In this document: positions 35,301-43,518 of the stretch, piece after piece | Position numbering within the stretch: position 1 is the first letter of the stretch | Layout of the letters: every line of letters begins with the position of its first letter | Assembly (NCBI GenBank): GCA_947589665.1 | Contig: CANQBJ010000003.1 | Coordinates: 28,706 to 92,705 of the forward strand | Source of the DNA: an uncultured Clostridia bacterium | GTDB lineage: Bacteria > Bacillota > Clostridia > Lachnospirales > CAG-274 | DNA length: 64,000 nucleotides | Reading direction: 5' to 3' | Made by a program: the position numbers and the translations under genes | The notes under the pieces: generated by a model | The model's input: only the letters and a program-made list of their open reading frames with translations | Told to the model about the DNA's origin: nothing | The model's database searches: none

Positions 35301-36763
35301 TCGGCTACCATTTCATTATAAATGCCCGTAAGCTTTGAAATTTTAGGCTCAATAGGTCTTTCGGGATTTACAAAGGTGGAATACCTGTCTATTATCTCAC
35401 CGTTCTTTATTTTAACGGCGCCTATCTCAATTATCTTATCTATTTTATTATTAAGGCCTGTTGTTTCCAGGTCAAATACAACATATGTATTGTCTATGCT
35501 CTGACTGTGAGAATTTTTAACAATTGCTCCCATGTCATTTACCATATAGCCCTCACAGCCATACAGAGGTTTTATATCCTTACCCTCTATTGCATGGAGG
35601 ATATCGGGAAATGCCTGCACAACGCCATGGTCTGTAAACGCAATAGCCTTATGTCCCCAGTAAATGGCTCTGTCTATATATTCGGCAGCCGATGTGATAC
35701 CGTCCATCATACTCATATTTGTATGAAGGTGAAGCTCAACTCTTTTTTCCGGAGCGTTATCCTGCTTAATCTCAGGAGGTTCAGCCTCATTTATAGCGCT
35801 TAATGTCAGCACAGGTTCATTATTTTCAAAGGGATCATAGTCTATATTTCCCTTGACCTTAACATATACGGGCTTTTTGCCTTTATTTACAAGCTTCTTG
35901 TATTTTCCGTAGTCCTCGGGCGGAATAAACATTTTTATATATATGGAATCCTTACCGTCAGTAATAGCGCTTTTGGCTATAAATCTGCCGTTTTTAGTCT
36001 CTCTGGTATCTGCCTCCATAAATACTCTGCCCCAGACAACGGCCTCCCCCATATTTTTATATGCCTCTGTAATGGAAACAGGCTCATCTGCAATAGGTTC
36101 AAGAGAAGGCGCTGAACTCCTTCCCCTTCTTTTTGTCCTGAAATTATCGTCGCTTAATACAGGTGCGGTATTGGATATTTCTGCGCTGTTCCTTTCGGCA
36201 AGCTGAGTCATATATTCCTCGCTGCGTTTTGATAAGAGCGCTCTCTTTTCCTCTATTTCCTTTTTGCTTATAGCCTTATTTTTAAATACGACATTAACAT
36301 TTATGTTGAGCCTTTGGCTCAATACTTTGCTAAATTTCCTGTCAAGTCCAAAGTTTTCAAATAAAAAAGCAGAATTATTATCTACAAATATTACAAGGGT
36401 ATTTCCTTCCAATTTCCATTCGGCGTTCTTAAACAGAGCAAAACAAACATAATTTTTATCTCTTACTATTTCCCTAAGCTTATACCAGTAACGAGCAATT
36501 TTTTCTTCATCGGTGCTGTCGTCCATAATATATGATATACTTGCGTTTACACCCTTTATTCCCTGAACAGATTCCATTATATCATCTTCCAGATCACCAA
36601 TACAGCTTTCATCTATAAATGTATCAGAAAGCAGATGTATATCGACAGTACCGTTTTCATCAGAGACCTTGAGGAAGTCAACAACTGTGTTTTTCAGATT
36701 GGTTCTGACATTAGCCGAAAGCTCTATATTGCCGAATACCTTATTAAATTCTGCATTTTTCAT
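32378..36763 (-). CDS. polC: DNA polymerase III alpha subunit, Gram-positive type (PolC)
   Basis: 1461 residues, the main replicative polymerase of Firmicutes. Order of domains: N-terminal region; OB fold (about 235-330); PHP domain with VELHLHTNMSMMDG near 343; inserted DEDDh 3'-5' exonuclease starting YVVFDLETTG near 428; PHP continuation; polymerase core with GSRGSVGSSFAATMAG near 895; a CPNC...CPVC zinc site near 926-955; and DIDLNFSGE near 975. The length is normal. ATG 36763 has GGAGTG upstream; GTG 36772 overlaps that site. It ends the pyrH-frr-uppS-cdsA-dxr-rseP-ispG-polC block, and the ispG stop lies 16 bases before its start. Confidence 0.97.
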   Translation of the reverse strand: MKNAEFNKVFGNIELSANVRTNLKNTVVDFLKVSDENGTVDIHLLSDTFIDESCIGDLEDDIMESVQGIKGVNASISYIMDDSTDEEKIARYWYKLREIVRDKNYVCFALFKNAEWKLEGNTLVIFVDNNSAFLFENFGLDRKFSKVLSQRLNINVNVVFKNKAISKKEIEEKRALLSKRSEEYMTQLAERNSAEISNTAPVLSDDNFRTKRRGRSSAPSLEPIADEPVSITEAYKNMGEAVVWGRVFMEADTRETKNGRFIAKSAITDGKDSIYIKMFIPPEDYGKYKKLVNKGKKPVYVKVKGNIDYDPFENNEPVLTLSAINEAEPPEIKQDNAPEKRVELHLHTNMSMMDGITSAAEYIDRAIYWGHKAIAFTDHGVVQAFPDILHAIEGKDIKPLYGCEGYMVNDMGAIVKNSHSQSIDNTYVVFDLETTGLNNKIDKIIEIGAVKIKNGEIIDRYSTFVNPERPIEPKISKLTGIYNEMVADYGTEEDIVPEFLEFIGESILVAHNASFDVGFIRRFAREKGSNIDNTVIDTLELSRALLPKLNNFKLDTVCNELNVSLENHHRAVNDAEATALCFIEFVKRLKEKGISNVNEINAVGTETIDKSKISKRYHIIIFAKNQAGLKNLYELVSASHIRYFNKRSSRPCIPKSELLKYRENLVLGSACEAGELYEAVYNDMPEEDIREIVDFYDYLEVQPIGNNRFMINNTSRSGKSVRSENDLIDINKKIVALGDKYNKPVAATGDVHFIDPECADFRRIVQIGEGFKLEDCENQAPLYFRTTEEMLNEFSYLDEAKAYEIVVTNTNLVADMIDDGIIAIPHRKCPPKIEGAEDDLRRITTQRAKEIYGDPLPENIETRLNKELDSIIGNGYAVLYIIAQKLVKDSNDHGYIVGSRGSVGSSFAATMAGITEVNPLDPHYVCPNCKYSDFTSEEVRKVAGNSGFDLPDKKCPVCGAEMNKDGQAIPFETFLGFKGDKEPDIDLNFSGEDQIRAHKYCETLFGSGNVYKAGTISTLQDKTVYGYVLKYCEKKGITMKTSEINRLVEGCVGVKRSTGQHPGGLVIVPDYTNIHEFCPVQHPANKADSGVTTTHFDYHSIDACLLKLDMLGHDVPTILKMYKDITGFDPLDVPMNDKATMSLFTSSKALGVTEEQIHCKTGTLGLPEFGTNFVIGMLLETQPKTFSGLVKISGLSHGTDVWNGNAQELIEQGICTLNEVIPTRDDIMVYLMLHGVPNADAFSIMENVRKGRGLRPDEEALMREHNVPDWYIKSCKKIKYMFPKGHAVAYCTNTFRIGYFKINYPLAFYAGHFSMKYDNFEYNNMCFGLEKAENRYNEIIAMGKQASDKDKAVAELLKLVIEMYIRGYKFTKIDIHNSEATKFKVVKNENGEDVLLPPLCTVESMGVSAAESVVDARKDGEFETLEDLFNRTQLGKKLIEQLKVNGVVDGIRDTDQLTLFT

Positions 36764-36779
36764 ATAAATCACTCCAAAT

Positions 36780-37832
36780 TTACAGCTTGTCTATCTCCTC
36801 CATAAAAGCGTCTAAAAGCTGTTCTTCGGGAAGCTTTTTAAGTATTTCGCCCTTTTTGAATATAAGACCATAGCCCTTTCCGCCGGCTATTCCTATATCC
36901 GCTTCCCTTGCCTCTCCGGGGCCGTTAACTGCACAGCCCATTACGGCAACCTTTATATCCTTATTTATGTTTTTACATTTTTCCTCTACCCTGTTGGCAA
37001 GACCTATAAGATCAATAGAGGTTCTGCCGCAGGTCGGACAAGATATGAATTCAATACCGAATTTCCTTAAGCCCAGGGACTTAAGTATTTCCTTGGCAAC
37101 TCTTATCTCCTCTACAGGCCTGCCCGTAAGAGATACTCTTATTGTATCGCCTATACCCATAGCCAGTATAGCCCCTATGCCCACAGAGGATTTGACTGTG
37201 CCTGACCATTCCGTGCCTGCCTCTGTTATGCCTAAATGAATAGGATAGTCAACAGCCTTTGAAAGCAAGGAATATGTTTCAAGAGAAAAAGGTACGTTTG
37301 ATGCCTTTATTGAAATAACTATATCGTGAAAATCATATTTTTCAAGTATTCTGACATGGCCTAATGCGCTTTCCACAAGTCCCTGAGGCGTTACCTCGCC
37401 GTATTTTTCAAGTATATTCTTTTCAAGAGAGCCTGAGTTAACACCTATCCTTATTGGTATGCCCTTCTCCTTTGCGGCATCCACAACAGCCTTTACTCTG
37501 TCCTCACTGCCTATATTTCCGGGATTTATCCTTAGCTTGTCAACACCGTTTTCAATAGCCTTTAATGCAAGCCTGTAGTCAAAATGTATATCCGCTACAA
37601 GAGGTATATTTATCTGCCTTTTAATATCCTTTATAGCCTCTGCTGCCTCCATATCGGGAACAGCTACTCTTATTATTTCGCAGCCTGCCTCTTCAAGCTC
37701 TTTTATCTGGGCTACCGTTGCCTTAACGTCAGAGGTCTTTGTATTGCACATTGACTGTATGGCAATAGGATTGCCGCCGCCTATAAGTACATCGCCTATT
37801 TTAACAACTCGTGTATTTTTTCTTTTTATCAT
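36780..37832 (-). CDS. ispG: 4-hydroxy-3-methylbut-2-enyl diphosphate synthase
   Basis: About 350 residues. IspG (GcpE) converts MEcPP to HMBPP in the MEP isoprenoid pathway. The [4Fe-4S] ligands are visible in SCPTCGRT (near 266-270) and [10 protein letters not shown] (near 300); the TIM-barrel N-terminus carries [13 protein letters not shown]. Three in-frame ATG codons (37841, 37838, 37832) follow AAAGG; only 37832 has comfortable spacing, so it is taken. It follows rseP by a few bases and sits with dxr, another MEP pathway gene, in one operon. Confidence 0.96.
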   Translation of the reverse strand: MIKRKNTRVVKIGDVLIGGGNPIAIQSMCNTKTSDVKATVAQIKELEEAGCEIIRVAVPDMEAAEAIKDIKRQINIPLVADIHFDYRLALKAIENGVDKLRINPGNIGSEDRVKAVVDAAKEKGIPIRIGVNSGSLEKNILEKYGEVTPQGLVESALGHVRILEKYDFHDIVISIKASNVPFSLETYSLLSKAVDYPIHLGITEAGTEWSGTVKSSVGIGAILAMGIGDTIRVSLTGRPVEEIRVAKEILKSLGLRKFGIEFISCPTCGRTSIDLIGLANRVEEKCKNINKDIKVAVMGCAVNGPGEAREADIGIAGGKGYGLIFKKGEILKKLPEEQLLDAFMEEIDKL

Positions 37833-37844
37833 ATGCATCATCCT

Positions 37845-38918
37845 TTAAATCAATTTAAGCACATCGTTGAATGCTATATAAACCGCAAGTGCCATTAAAA
37901 GCACAAAACCTATGAAATGTATTATTGCCTCTATATTCTTTGGTACTGTTTTTCTTGTGATAAACTCTATAAGTGCTATTACTATACGGCCTCCGTCTAT
38001 AGCAGGCAAAGGGAAAAGATTAATAACGCCTAAATTGGCGCTCAGCAGCGCCGTCAGGTTAAGCATAGAGAGTATTACCGCCCATTTGCTTACGGCTACA
38101 GTTTCCCTGTACACCTCGCCTACAGCCGATGTTATACCGATCGGACCGGACATTTCCGTAATGGCTATTTTACTTGTAATAAGCTGAACAAAGGCATAGG
38201 CTGTCATTTTGACAATACTTATCATACTGAAAAAGCCATATGAAAAATATTCAAGCAAACTGCCCTTCTCCAGCAAATTGTCTTCATTCAATCCCATAAC
38301 ATCAAAATACGGAGCCTTGATATCAAGGCTGAAACCGAAAAGACTTCTTTTTTCGTTATCGTCATATCTGGGACTTATATCAAAATCCATATTCCTGCCG
38401 TTTCTTTTAACGGTAAGAACGTAGTTGTCATCAGTGCTTTGGCTTGTATAAAAATTAAAATCGTTCCTGCTGTATACTCTGTGACCGTCTACAGCGGTTA
38501 TGGTATCGCCTACCTGTATGCCTGCCTCTGCCGCTGCGGAATTTTCGTTGATAGCCGTTATATTTGTAGTCATCATATAAGTACACATAGCTATCACTGT
38601 CATTGCTATAAATGCCAGCACAAAATTCATAAGGGGTCCTGCAAAGCATATAGCTATTCTCTGCAAAGGAGTTGTATCGTTAAAGGAAATTACATCATCT
38701 CTGCCCTCCACCTCTTCTGCCATTCTGCAAAAGCCGCCTAAGGGAAGTATTCTTATGTTATAATCCGTATCACCCTTCTTAAAACCCCAAAGCTTAGGTC
38801 CCATACCTACCGAAAACTCTTCTACCAGTACATTGCACTTCTTTGCTACCCAGAAATGTCCTCCCTCATGTATCACTACAATTACAGTAAATATAAGTAA
38901 AGTTAATATTACAGACAA
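37845..38918 (-). CDS. rseP: RIP metalloprotease (site-2 protease, RseP/RasP)
   Basis: 357 residues. Zinc motif HEGGH at 17-21 within the first helix, a PDZ domain (about 110-190, with AAEAGIQVGDTITAVDGHRV), and the C-terminal LFPLPAIDGGRIV containing the third ligand Asp. It cleaves anti-sigma factors and signal peptide remnants within the membrane; the ECF/anti-sigma pair at 5.5-7.4 kb is a possible but unproven client. The start is TTG 38918, five bases after GAGGTGG and directly after the dxr stop. Confidence 0.95.
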   Translation of the reverse strand: MSVILTLLIFTVIVVIHEGGHFWVAKKCNVLVEEFSVGMGPKLWGFKKGDTDYNIRILPLGGFCRMAEEVEGRDDVISFNDTTPLQRIAICFAGPLMNFVLAFIAMTVIAMCTYMMTTNITAINENSAAAEAGIQVGDTITAVDGHRVYSRNDFNFYTSQSTDDNYVLTVKRNGRNMDFDISPRYDDNEKRSLFGFSLDIKAPYFDVMGLNEDNLLEKGSLLEYFSYGFFSMISIVKMTAYAFVQLITSKIAITEMSGPIGITSAVGEVYRETVAVSKWAVILSMLNLTALLSANLGVINLFPLPAIDGGRIVIALIEFITRKTVPKNIEAIIHFIGFVLLMALAVYIAFNDVLKLI

Positions 38919-40064
38919 TTAATCCACCTCTGTATTTTCTGCATATTCTCTTGCCCATCTGTCAGCCTCAAGAACATCTTCTAAATTATAATTATACTTA
39001 ACAGTATATGCATCCATTGTCTTTTCTATAAGCTTTGGTATATCGAGAAATCCAATTTTCTTATCTATGAACTTGACTACGGCTATTTCGTTTGCCGCGT
39101 TTAATACGGCAGGCATAGTTCCTCCCGTTCTTATTGCCTTGTAGGCAAGACCAAGACAGGGGAATTTGTCTGCATGAGGTCTTTCAAATGTGAGATCGTT
39201 TCTTTCAAAGAAATTTATTTTGGGAAATGAGTTCTTTACTCTTCTGGGATATGTAAGAGCATACTGTATAGGCACTCTCATATCGGGTTCGCCCAGTTCC
39301 GCTATAACTGCGCCGTCCTCATAGCCCACCATTGAATGGACAATGCTCTGAGGATGCACAAGGACCTCGATCTGCTCAAGCTCTACGTCAAAGAGCCACT
39401 TAGCCTCAATTACCTCTAATCCCTTATTCATAAGTGTAGCAGAATCTATGGTTATTTTTTTGCCCATATCCCAGTTAGGATGCTTAAGGGCGTCGTCAAC
39501 AGTCACTTTTGAAACATCGTCATAGGTTCTGAACGGTCCTCCTGAGGCTGTAAGGAATATCTTGGCTATCCTATTGCCCTCATTGCCCTGCAGGGACTGG
39601 AATATAGCAGAATGTTCACTGTCCACAGGATACATTTTGACTCCGTTTTCCTTAATAAGCTTCATTACCAGCTCTCCCGAAGTAACAAGAGTTTCCTTGT
39701 TGGCAAGAGCAATGTTTTTTTTAGCCTTTATTGCCTCTGTAGTAGGCACAAGTCCAATATTTCCCACAACAGAATTGACTATCGTATCTGCCTTTTCATA
39801 GGTAGCAACTGCTATTAGCCCTTCCATACCCGTATATACCTTTACAGGCATATCCGCTATGTTTTTCCTGAATTCCTCAGCCTTTTCGCTGTCCATAACG
39901 CAGACAATATCGGGCTTGAATTCTCTTACCTGCTTTTCAAACAGATCTATTCTGGTATTTGTGCTCATAGCCCAAACTCTGATGCCGCCTATGTCCCTTA
40001 CGACCTCAAGAGTCTGCGTACCTATGGAGCCTGTTGAACCAAGTATTGCAATATTTTCAGTCAA
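38919..40064 (-). CDS. dxr: 1-deoxy-D-xylulose 5-phosphate reductoisomerase
   Basis: About 381 residues. NADPH motif NIAILGSTGSIGTQTLEVV at the N-terminus, the substrate/metal region VDSEHSAIFQSL, and LTASGGPFR and HPNWDMGKKITIDSATLMNKGLE, all textbook Dxr. It makes MEP from DXP, the committed step of the pathway. TTG 40064 is the likely start, with AAGGAG 8 bases upstream; GTG 40073 overlaps that site. cdsA lies 12 bases upstream. Confidence 0.97.
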   Translation of the reverse strand: MTENIAILGSTGSIGTQTLEVVRDIGGIRVWAMSTNTRIDLFEKQVREFKPDIVCVMDSEKAEEFRKNIADMPVKVYTGMEGLIAVATYEKADTIVNSVVGNIGLVPTTEAIKAKKNIALANKETLVTSGELVMKLIKENGVKMYPVDSEHSAIFQSLQGNEGNRIAKIFLTASGGPFRTYDDVSKVTVDDALKHPNWDMGKKITIDSATLMNKGLEVIEAKWLFDVELEQIEVLVHPQSIVHSMVGYEDGAVIAELGEPDMRVPIQYALTYPRRVKNSFPKINFFERNDLTFERPHADKFPCLGLAYKAIRTGGTMPAVLNAANEIAVVKFIDKKIGFLDIPKLIEKTMDAYTVKYNYNLEDVLEADRWAREYAENTEVD

Positions 40065-40076
40065 AATAAACACTCC

Positions 40077-40871
40077 TTAAGCCATAATAAACATAACTAT
40101 ATATACAAGAGGCATAGTAAAAAGCACAGAATCAAATCTGTCCATAACACCGCCGTGACCGGGCATAAGCTTGCCATAGTCCTTTATGCCTGCTTGCCTT
40201 TTTATTGAAGATGCCGCCAGGTCTCCCAATTGTCCGAATACAGAGCCTACGGCGCCTGCTATTGCAAGAATCCATATATATTCCGGCGCAAGACCGTAAT
40301 ATTTATAGCAGACAAAGGCGTACAAAGCCGAAAATAAAACTGTTGCCATAATACCTCCTACAGCACCCTCAACTGACTTATGAGGACTTAACTCCGGAGT
40401 AAGCTTGTGTCTGCCTATGAGCGATCCCGTAAAATATGCTCCCGTATCGCTTACAAAGGCAAATATAAAGGGCAGCCATGCAAATACTATTGAAAAATCT
40501 CTTATTCTGCATATAAGGCTGAGCATTACTCCTACATAGAAAAATCCAAGCAAGGTAATTGCTCCGTCGTGTATGGTATTTGTTTTGTGGAATATTACAA
40601 GCACAGTCATTATAAGCAGTACTGCAAACAGAAAAACCAAATTAAAAAAGTCTTTGTTATCTGTTATCACTACAAGTATAAAATAGGCAATATCCAGCAA
40701 AAAGCCTGCAATGTGTACAAGCTTTATTTCGCCTGATACGGCTTTGTACAGTTCATATATACCTATAAGTGAAATTATAAGAGCTGCGATCTCAAGAGGC
40801 AGTCCGCCTGCGATCACAAAAAGCAGCAGCAAAACTATTCCGACTGCCGCAGATATAATTCTGACTAACAT
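40077..40871 (-). CDS. cdsA: Phosphatidate cytidylyltransferase
   Basis: 264 residues, integral membrane, about eight helices. The C-terminal CdsA signature SIKRQAGIKDYGKLMPGHGGVMDRFDS is complete. It makes CDP-diacylglycerol for phospholipid synthesis. The ATG overlaps the uppS stop by one base (TAATG). Confidence 0.96.
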   Translation of the reverse strand: MLVRIISAAVGIVLLLLFVIAGGLPLEIAALIISLIGIYELYKAVSGEIKLVHIAGFLLDIAYFILVVITDNKDFFNLVFLFAVLLIMTVLVIFHKTNTIHDGAITLLGFFYVGVMLSLICRIRDFSIVFAWLPFIFAFVSDTGAYFTGSLIGRHKLTPELSPHKSVEGAVGGIMATVLFSALYAFVCYKYYGLAPEYIWILAIAGAVGSVFGQLGDLAASSIKRQAGIKDYGKLMPGHGGVMDRFDSVLFTMPLVYIVMFIMA

Positions 40872-41590
40872 TATTTACTAACCTCATTTCTGCCGCCAAA
40901 GCGTCTGTCTCTGTTCTGATATGCTTTTATAGCGTCCTTCAGATCATCTATGGTAAAGTCAGGCCATAGCTTATCTGTAATATAATATTCTGAATAGGCG
41001 CTCTGCCACAGTAGGAAATTACTTGTTCTGAGCTCTCCGCTTGTTCTTATTATAAGCTCTGGATCGGGAGTTCCTGCGCTGTCAAGATGATCGGATATAA
41101 GCTCTTCGGTAATATCGGAAACCTCCAGCTTGCCGTCCTTTACCTCCTGGGCAATTTTCTGCACAGCCCTTTTTATTTCATCTCTGCTGCCGTAGTTCAT
41201 GGCAATGGTAAGATGAATACCTGTTCTGTCCTTGGAGACCTCTTTAAGCCTTGCAATATCTCTTTGCAGATCCTCGGTAAGAGCGGTCAGATCGCCAACG
41301 GAATCAACTCTGAAATCACTGTTGGCATAATCCCTGAAATACTTGTTTATGTATTCTCTCAGTATACCCATGATACCGCTGATCTCGTCCTCTGTTCTTT
41401 TCCAGTTCTCAGTGGAAAAGGCATATACGGTAATATGCTCAACACCCATGCCCCTTGCATCGTTTAAAAGTTTATCGAGAGTTTTTGCGCCCTGCTGATG
41501 TCCAAGTACACGGGGAAGGTGCTTTTTCTTTGCCCAGCGGCCGTTTCCGTCCATTATTATTCCTATATGCTTTGGCACTGCATTTGCCAT
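40871..41590 (-). CDS. uppS: Undecaprenyl diphosphate synthase
   Basis: 239 residues. The cis-prenyltransferase opening HIGIIMDGNGRWAKK with catalytic Asp, YAFSTENWKR, and the closing RTSGELRTSNFLLWQSAYSEYY are all present. It makes the C55 carrier lipid for cell wall synthesis. ATG 41590 is chosen because AGGG lies 5-6 bases before it; ATG 41602 has no ribosome site. Confidence 0.96.
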   Translation of the reverse strand: MANAVPKHIGIIMDGNGRWAKKKHLPRVLGHQQGAKTLDKLLNDARGMGVEHITVYAFSTENWKRTEDEISGIMGILREYINKYFRDYANSDFRVDSVGDLTALTEDLQRDIARLKEVSKDRTGIHLTIAMNYGSRDEIKRAVQKIAQEVKDGKLEVSDITEELISDHLDSAGTPDPELIIRTSGELRTSNFLLWQSAYSEYYITDKLWPDFTIDDLKDAIKAYQNRDRRFGGRNEVSK

Positions 41591-41616
41591 AATATCCCTC
41601 ATTTCTCACTACTGAA

Positions 41617-41647
41617 AATAAGTCCGACACAAAATGCCAGACTTATT
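41617..41647 (-). terminator. Hairpin between frr and uppS
   Basis: AATAAGTC and GACTTATT arms with further partial pairing, followed on the minus strand by TTTTC. It is placed within the operon, so it may act as a partial terminator or processing site rather than a full stop. Confidence 0.55.
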
Positions 41648-41657
41648 ATTCATATTA

Positions 41658-42212
41658 TTATATTGACATGATTTCTTTGCTCTTGGTTTCAATAGCCTTG
41701 TCGATCTCTTTTGTATATTTGTCCGTAAGCTTCTGGATCTCTTCCTCAAGATCATCTAACTCATCTTCGGTTATTTCGCTTTTCTTTTCAAGCTTTTTAA
41801 CATAGTCCATAGCGTCACGTCTTATATTTCTTACCGCTACCTTTGAATTTTCGCCTAATTTCTTGACATCCTTTGTAAGAGATTTTCTTCTTTCCTCTGT
41901 AAGCTCAGGGAATACAAGCCTTATTACATTGCCGTCATTGTTGGGATTGATACCGATATCAGCCTTATTGATGCCCTTTTCAACAGCCTTTAATGTAGAC
42001 TTGTCAAAGGGCTGTACCATAAGTACTCTTGCCTCCGGCACGGAAATATTTGCAACCTGATTTAAAGGCATTTCCATACCGTAGCATTCTACAACTACCT
42101 TGTCCAATACATGAGTATTGGCTCTGCCTGCTCTTATGCCAAGCAGTTCATTTGTTAAATTCTTTACGGTCTTACCCATCTTTTCCTCATAGACCTTAGT
42201 ATGTTCAGACAT
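41658..42212 (-). CDS. frr: Ribosome recycling factor
   Basis: 184 residues, the normal length. [22 protein letters not shown] near 25-46, the central [23 protein letters not shown] block and the long coiled helices are typical. With EF-G it splits post-termination ribosomes. AGGAGG precedes the start. Next to pyrH as usual, but here separated from it by a 467-base repeat region. Confidence 0.97.
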   Translation of the reverse strand: MSEHTKVYEEKMGKTVKNLTNELLGIRAGRANTHVLDKVVVECYGMEMPLNQVANISVPEARVLMVQPFDKSTLKAVEKGINKADIGINPNNDGNVIRLVFPELTEERRKSLTKDVKKLGENSKVAVRNIRRDAMDYVKKLEKKSEITEDELDDLEEEIQKLTDKYTKEIDKAIETKSKEIMSI

Positions 42213-42238
42213 AAAAATTACCTCCTATTTAAAAATAT

Positions 42239-42659
42239 TGAATGTAATGAAATATTTTTAAGTAATATTTTCCGCAGTCCTTGTGTCCTGCCAAAGGGTT
42301 GCTTGCAAGCCGACGCAGGGGAAACAAGGTTCCCGACAAGGAAAATACACCTTTATTTTAAAAATATGTAATGTAATGAAATAATTTTAAGTTATATTTT
42401 CCGCAGTCCTTGTGTCCTGCCAAAGGGTTGCCTGCAAGCCAACGCAGGGGAAACAAGGTTCCCGACAAGGAAAATACACCTTTATTTTAAAATTATGTAA
42501 TGAAATGAAATAATTTTAAGTTATATTTTCCGCAGTCCTTGTGTCCTGCCAAAGGGTTGCTTGCAAGCCGACGCAGGGGAAACAAGGTTCCTGACAAGGA
42601 AAATACACCTTTATTTTAAAATTATGTAATGTAATGAAATAATTTTAAGTTATATTTTA
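42239..42659 (-). repeat. 129-bp tandem repeat array (about 3.3 units) between pyrH and frr
   Basis: The unit recurs with an exact 129-base period: its TTTTCCGCAGTCC block starts at 42268, 42397 and 42526, and a fourth unit is cut after about 40 bases. Units differ at only a few positions. Each unit carries complementary segments TCCTTGT/ACAAGGA and TTTTCC/GGAAAA bounding a GC-rich core, so each could fold as one hairpin in RNA. No ORF of note. It fills the 467-base gap and would be transcribed from pyrH into frr. Confidence 0.93.
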
Positions 42660-42679
42660 AAATTATTGAATGTTAAAAT

Positions 42680-43381
42680 TTACACGGTAACTGTAGTACC
42701 GATCCTTTCGCCGTTGGCGGCTCTCACTATACAGTTTTCCTCAGCTAAGCCAAATAATACCACAGGTATTTTATTTTCATAGCAAAGATTGGCAGCAGCT
42801 ATATCTATAACACCTAAATTCTTTTCAACTATGTCCCTGCACGGTATCTCGTCAAATTTTCTTGCATAGGGATTTACAGCGGGGTCGCTGTCATATACAC
42901 CGTCTACAGCCTTTGCAAAGAGTATGGCGTCGGCTCCAAGCTCACAGGCTCTCAGAGCAGTGACAGTATCTGTAGAGAAGAAAGGATGTCCTATACCTGC
43001 GGCAAATATGACTACCTTGCCCTTCTTTAACAGCTTGTTTGCCTTTTCTTTTGAAAATTCTGTTGTAAAAGTACCGATCTTTATAGGTGTCATTACAACG
43101 GCATCTATGCCCTTTTGCCTGCAGCAGTCTGCAAAATACATTGCATTCATGACAGTAGCAAGCATACCTATTTTGTCGGCTGTCACTCTGTCCATATGAG
43201 GATTGGCGCTTCTGCCTCTCCAAAAATTACCTCCGCCTATAACAAGGGCTGTCTTTGTGCCCGCTGATATTATAGTTTTGATCTGCTCTATTATAGAGAA
43301 AATCACATCATTATTAAAACTTCCCTGTGAATTTCCCGCAAGAGCCTCACCGCTTAATTTAAGTACTACTTTGTTGTACAT
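42680..43381 (-). CDS. pyrH: UMP kinase
   Basis: 233 residues. Amino-acid-kinase fold with VVLKLSGEALAG at the N-terminus, GGGNFWRGR, and TDTVTALRACELGADAILFAKAVDGVYDSDP. It phosphorylates UMP to UDP. ATG 43381 follows GGAAGGAG with 8-base spacing; GTG 43390 overlaps that site. It opens the conserved block; rpsB and tsf, which often precede it, are absent and accessory genes lie upstream instead. Confidence 0.97.
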   Translation of the reverse strand: MYNKVVLKLSGEALAGNSQGSFNNDVIFSIIEQIKTIISAGTKTALVIGGGNFWRGRSANPHMDRVTADKIGMLATVMNAMYFADCCRQKGIDAVVMTPIKIGTFTTEFSKEKANKLLKKGKVVIFAAGIGHPFFSTDTVTALRACELGADAILFAKAVDGVYDSDPAVNPYARKFDEIPCRDIVEKNLGVIDIAAANLCYENKIPVVLFGLAEENCIVRAANGERIGTTVTV

Positions 43382-43456
43382 ATAACGCACTCCTTCCGCT
43401 GATATAATAATAACACATTTTTCTATATTTGACTATATATTTTTTTAAAAATCCGC

Positions 43457-43492
43457 AAAAAAATCAGGCGATGTATAAAACCACCGCCTGAT
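43457..43492 (-). terminator. Terminator after the cohesin-type gene
   Basis: ATCAGGCG and CGCCTGAT arms, followed on the minus strand by seven T. It separates the surface-protein genes from pyrH. Confidence 0.9.
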
Positions 43493-43518
43493 ATTGGGAT
43501 TTAATTATAAAAATATAT

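Noticed and set aside
42239..42659. CRISPR array
   Set aside because: Units are 129 bases and contiguous near-identical copies, with no unique spacers and no cas genes.
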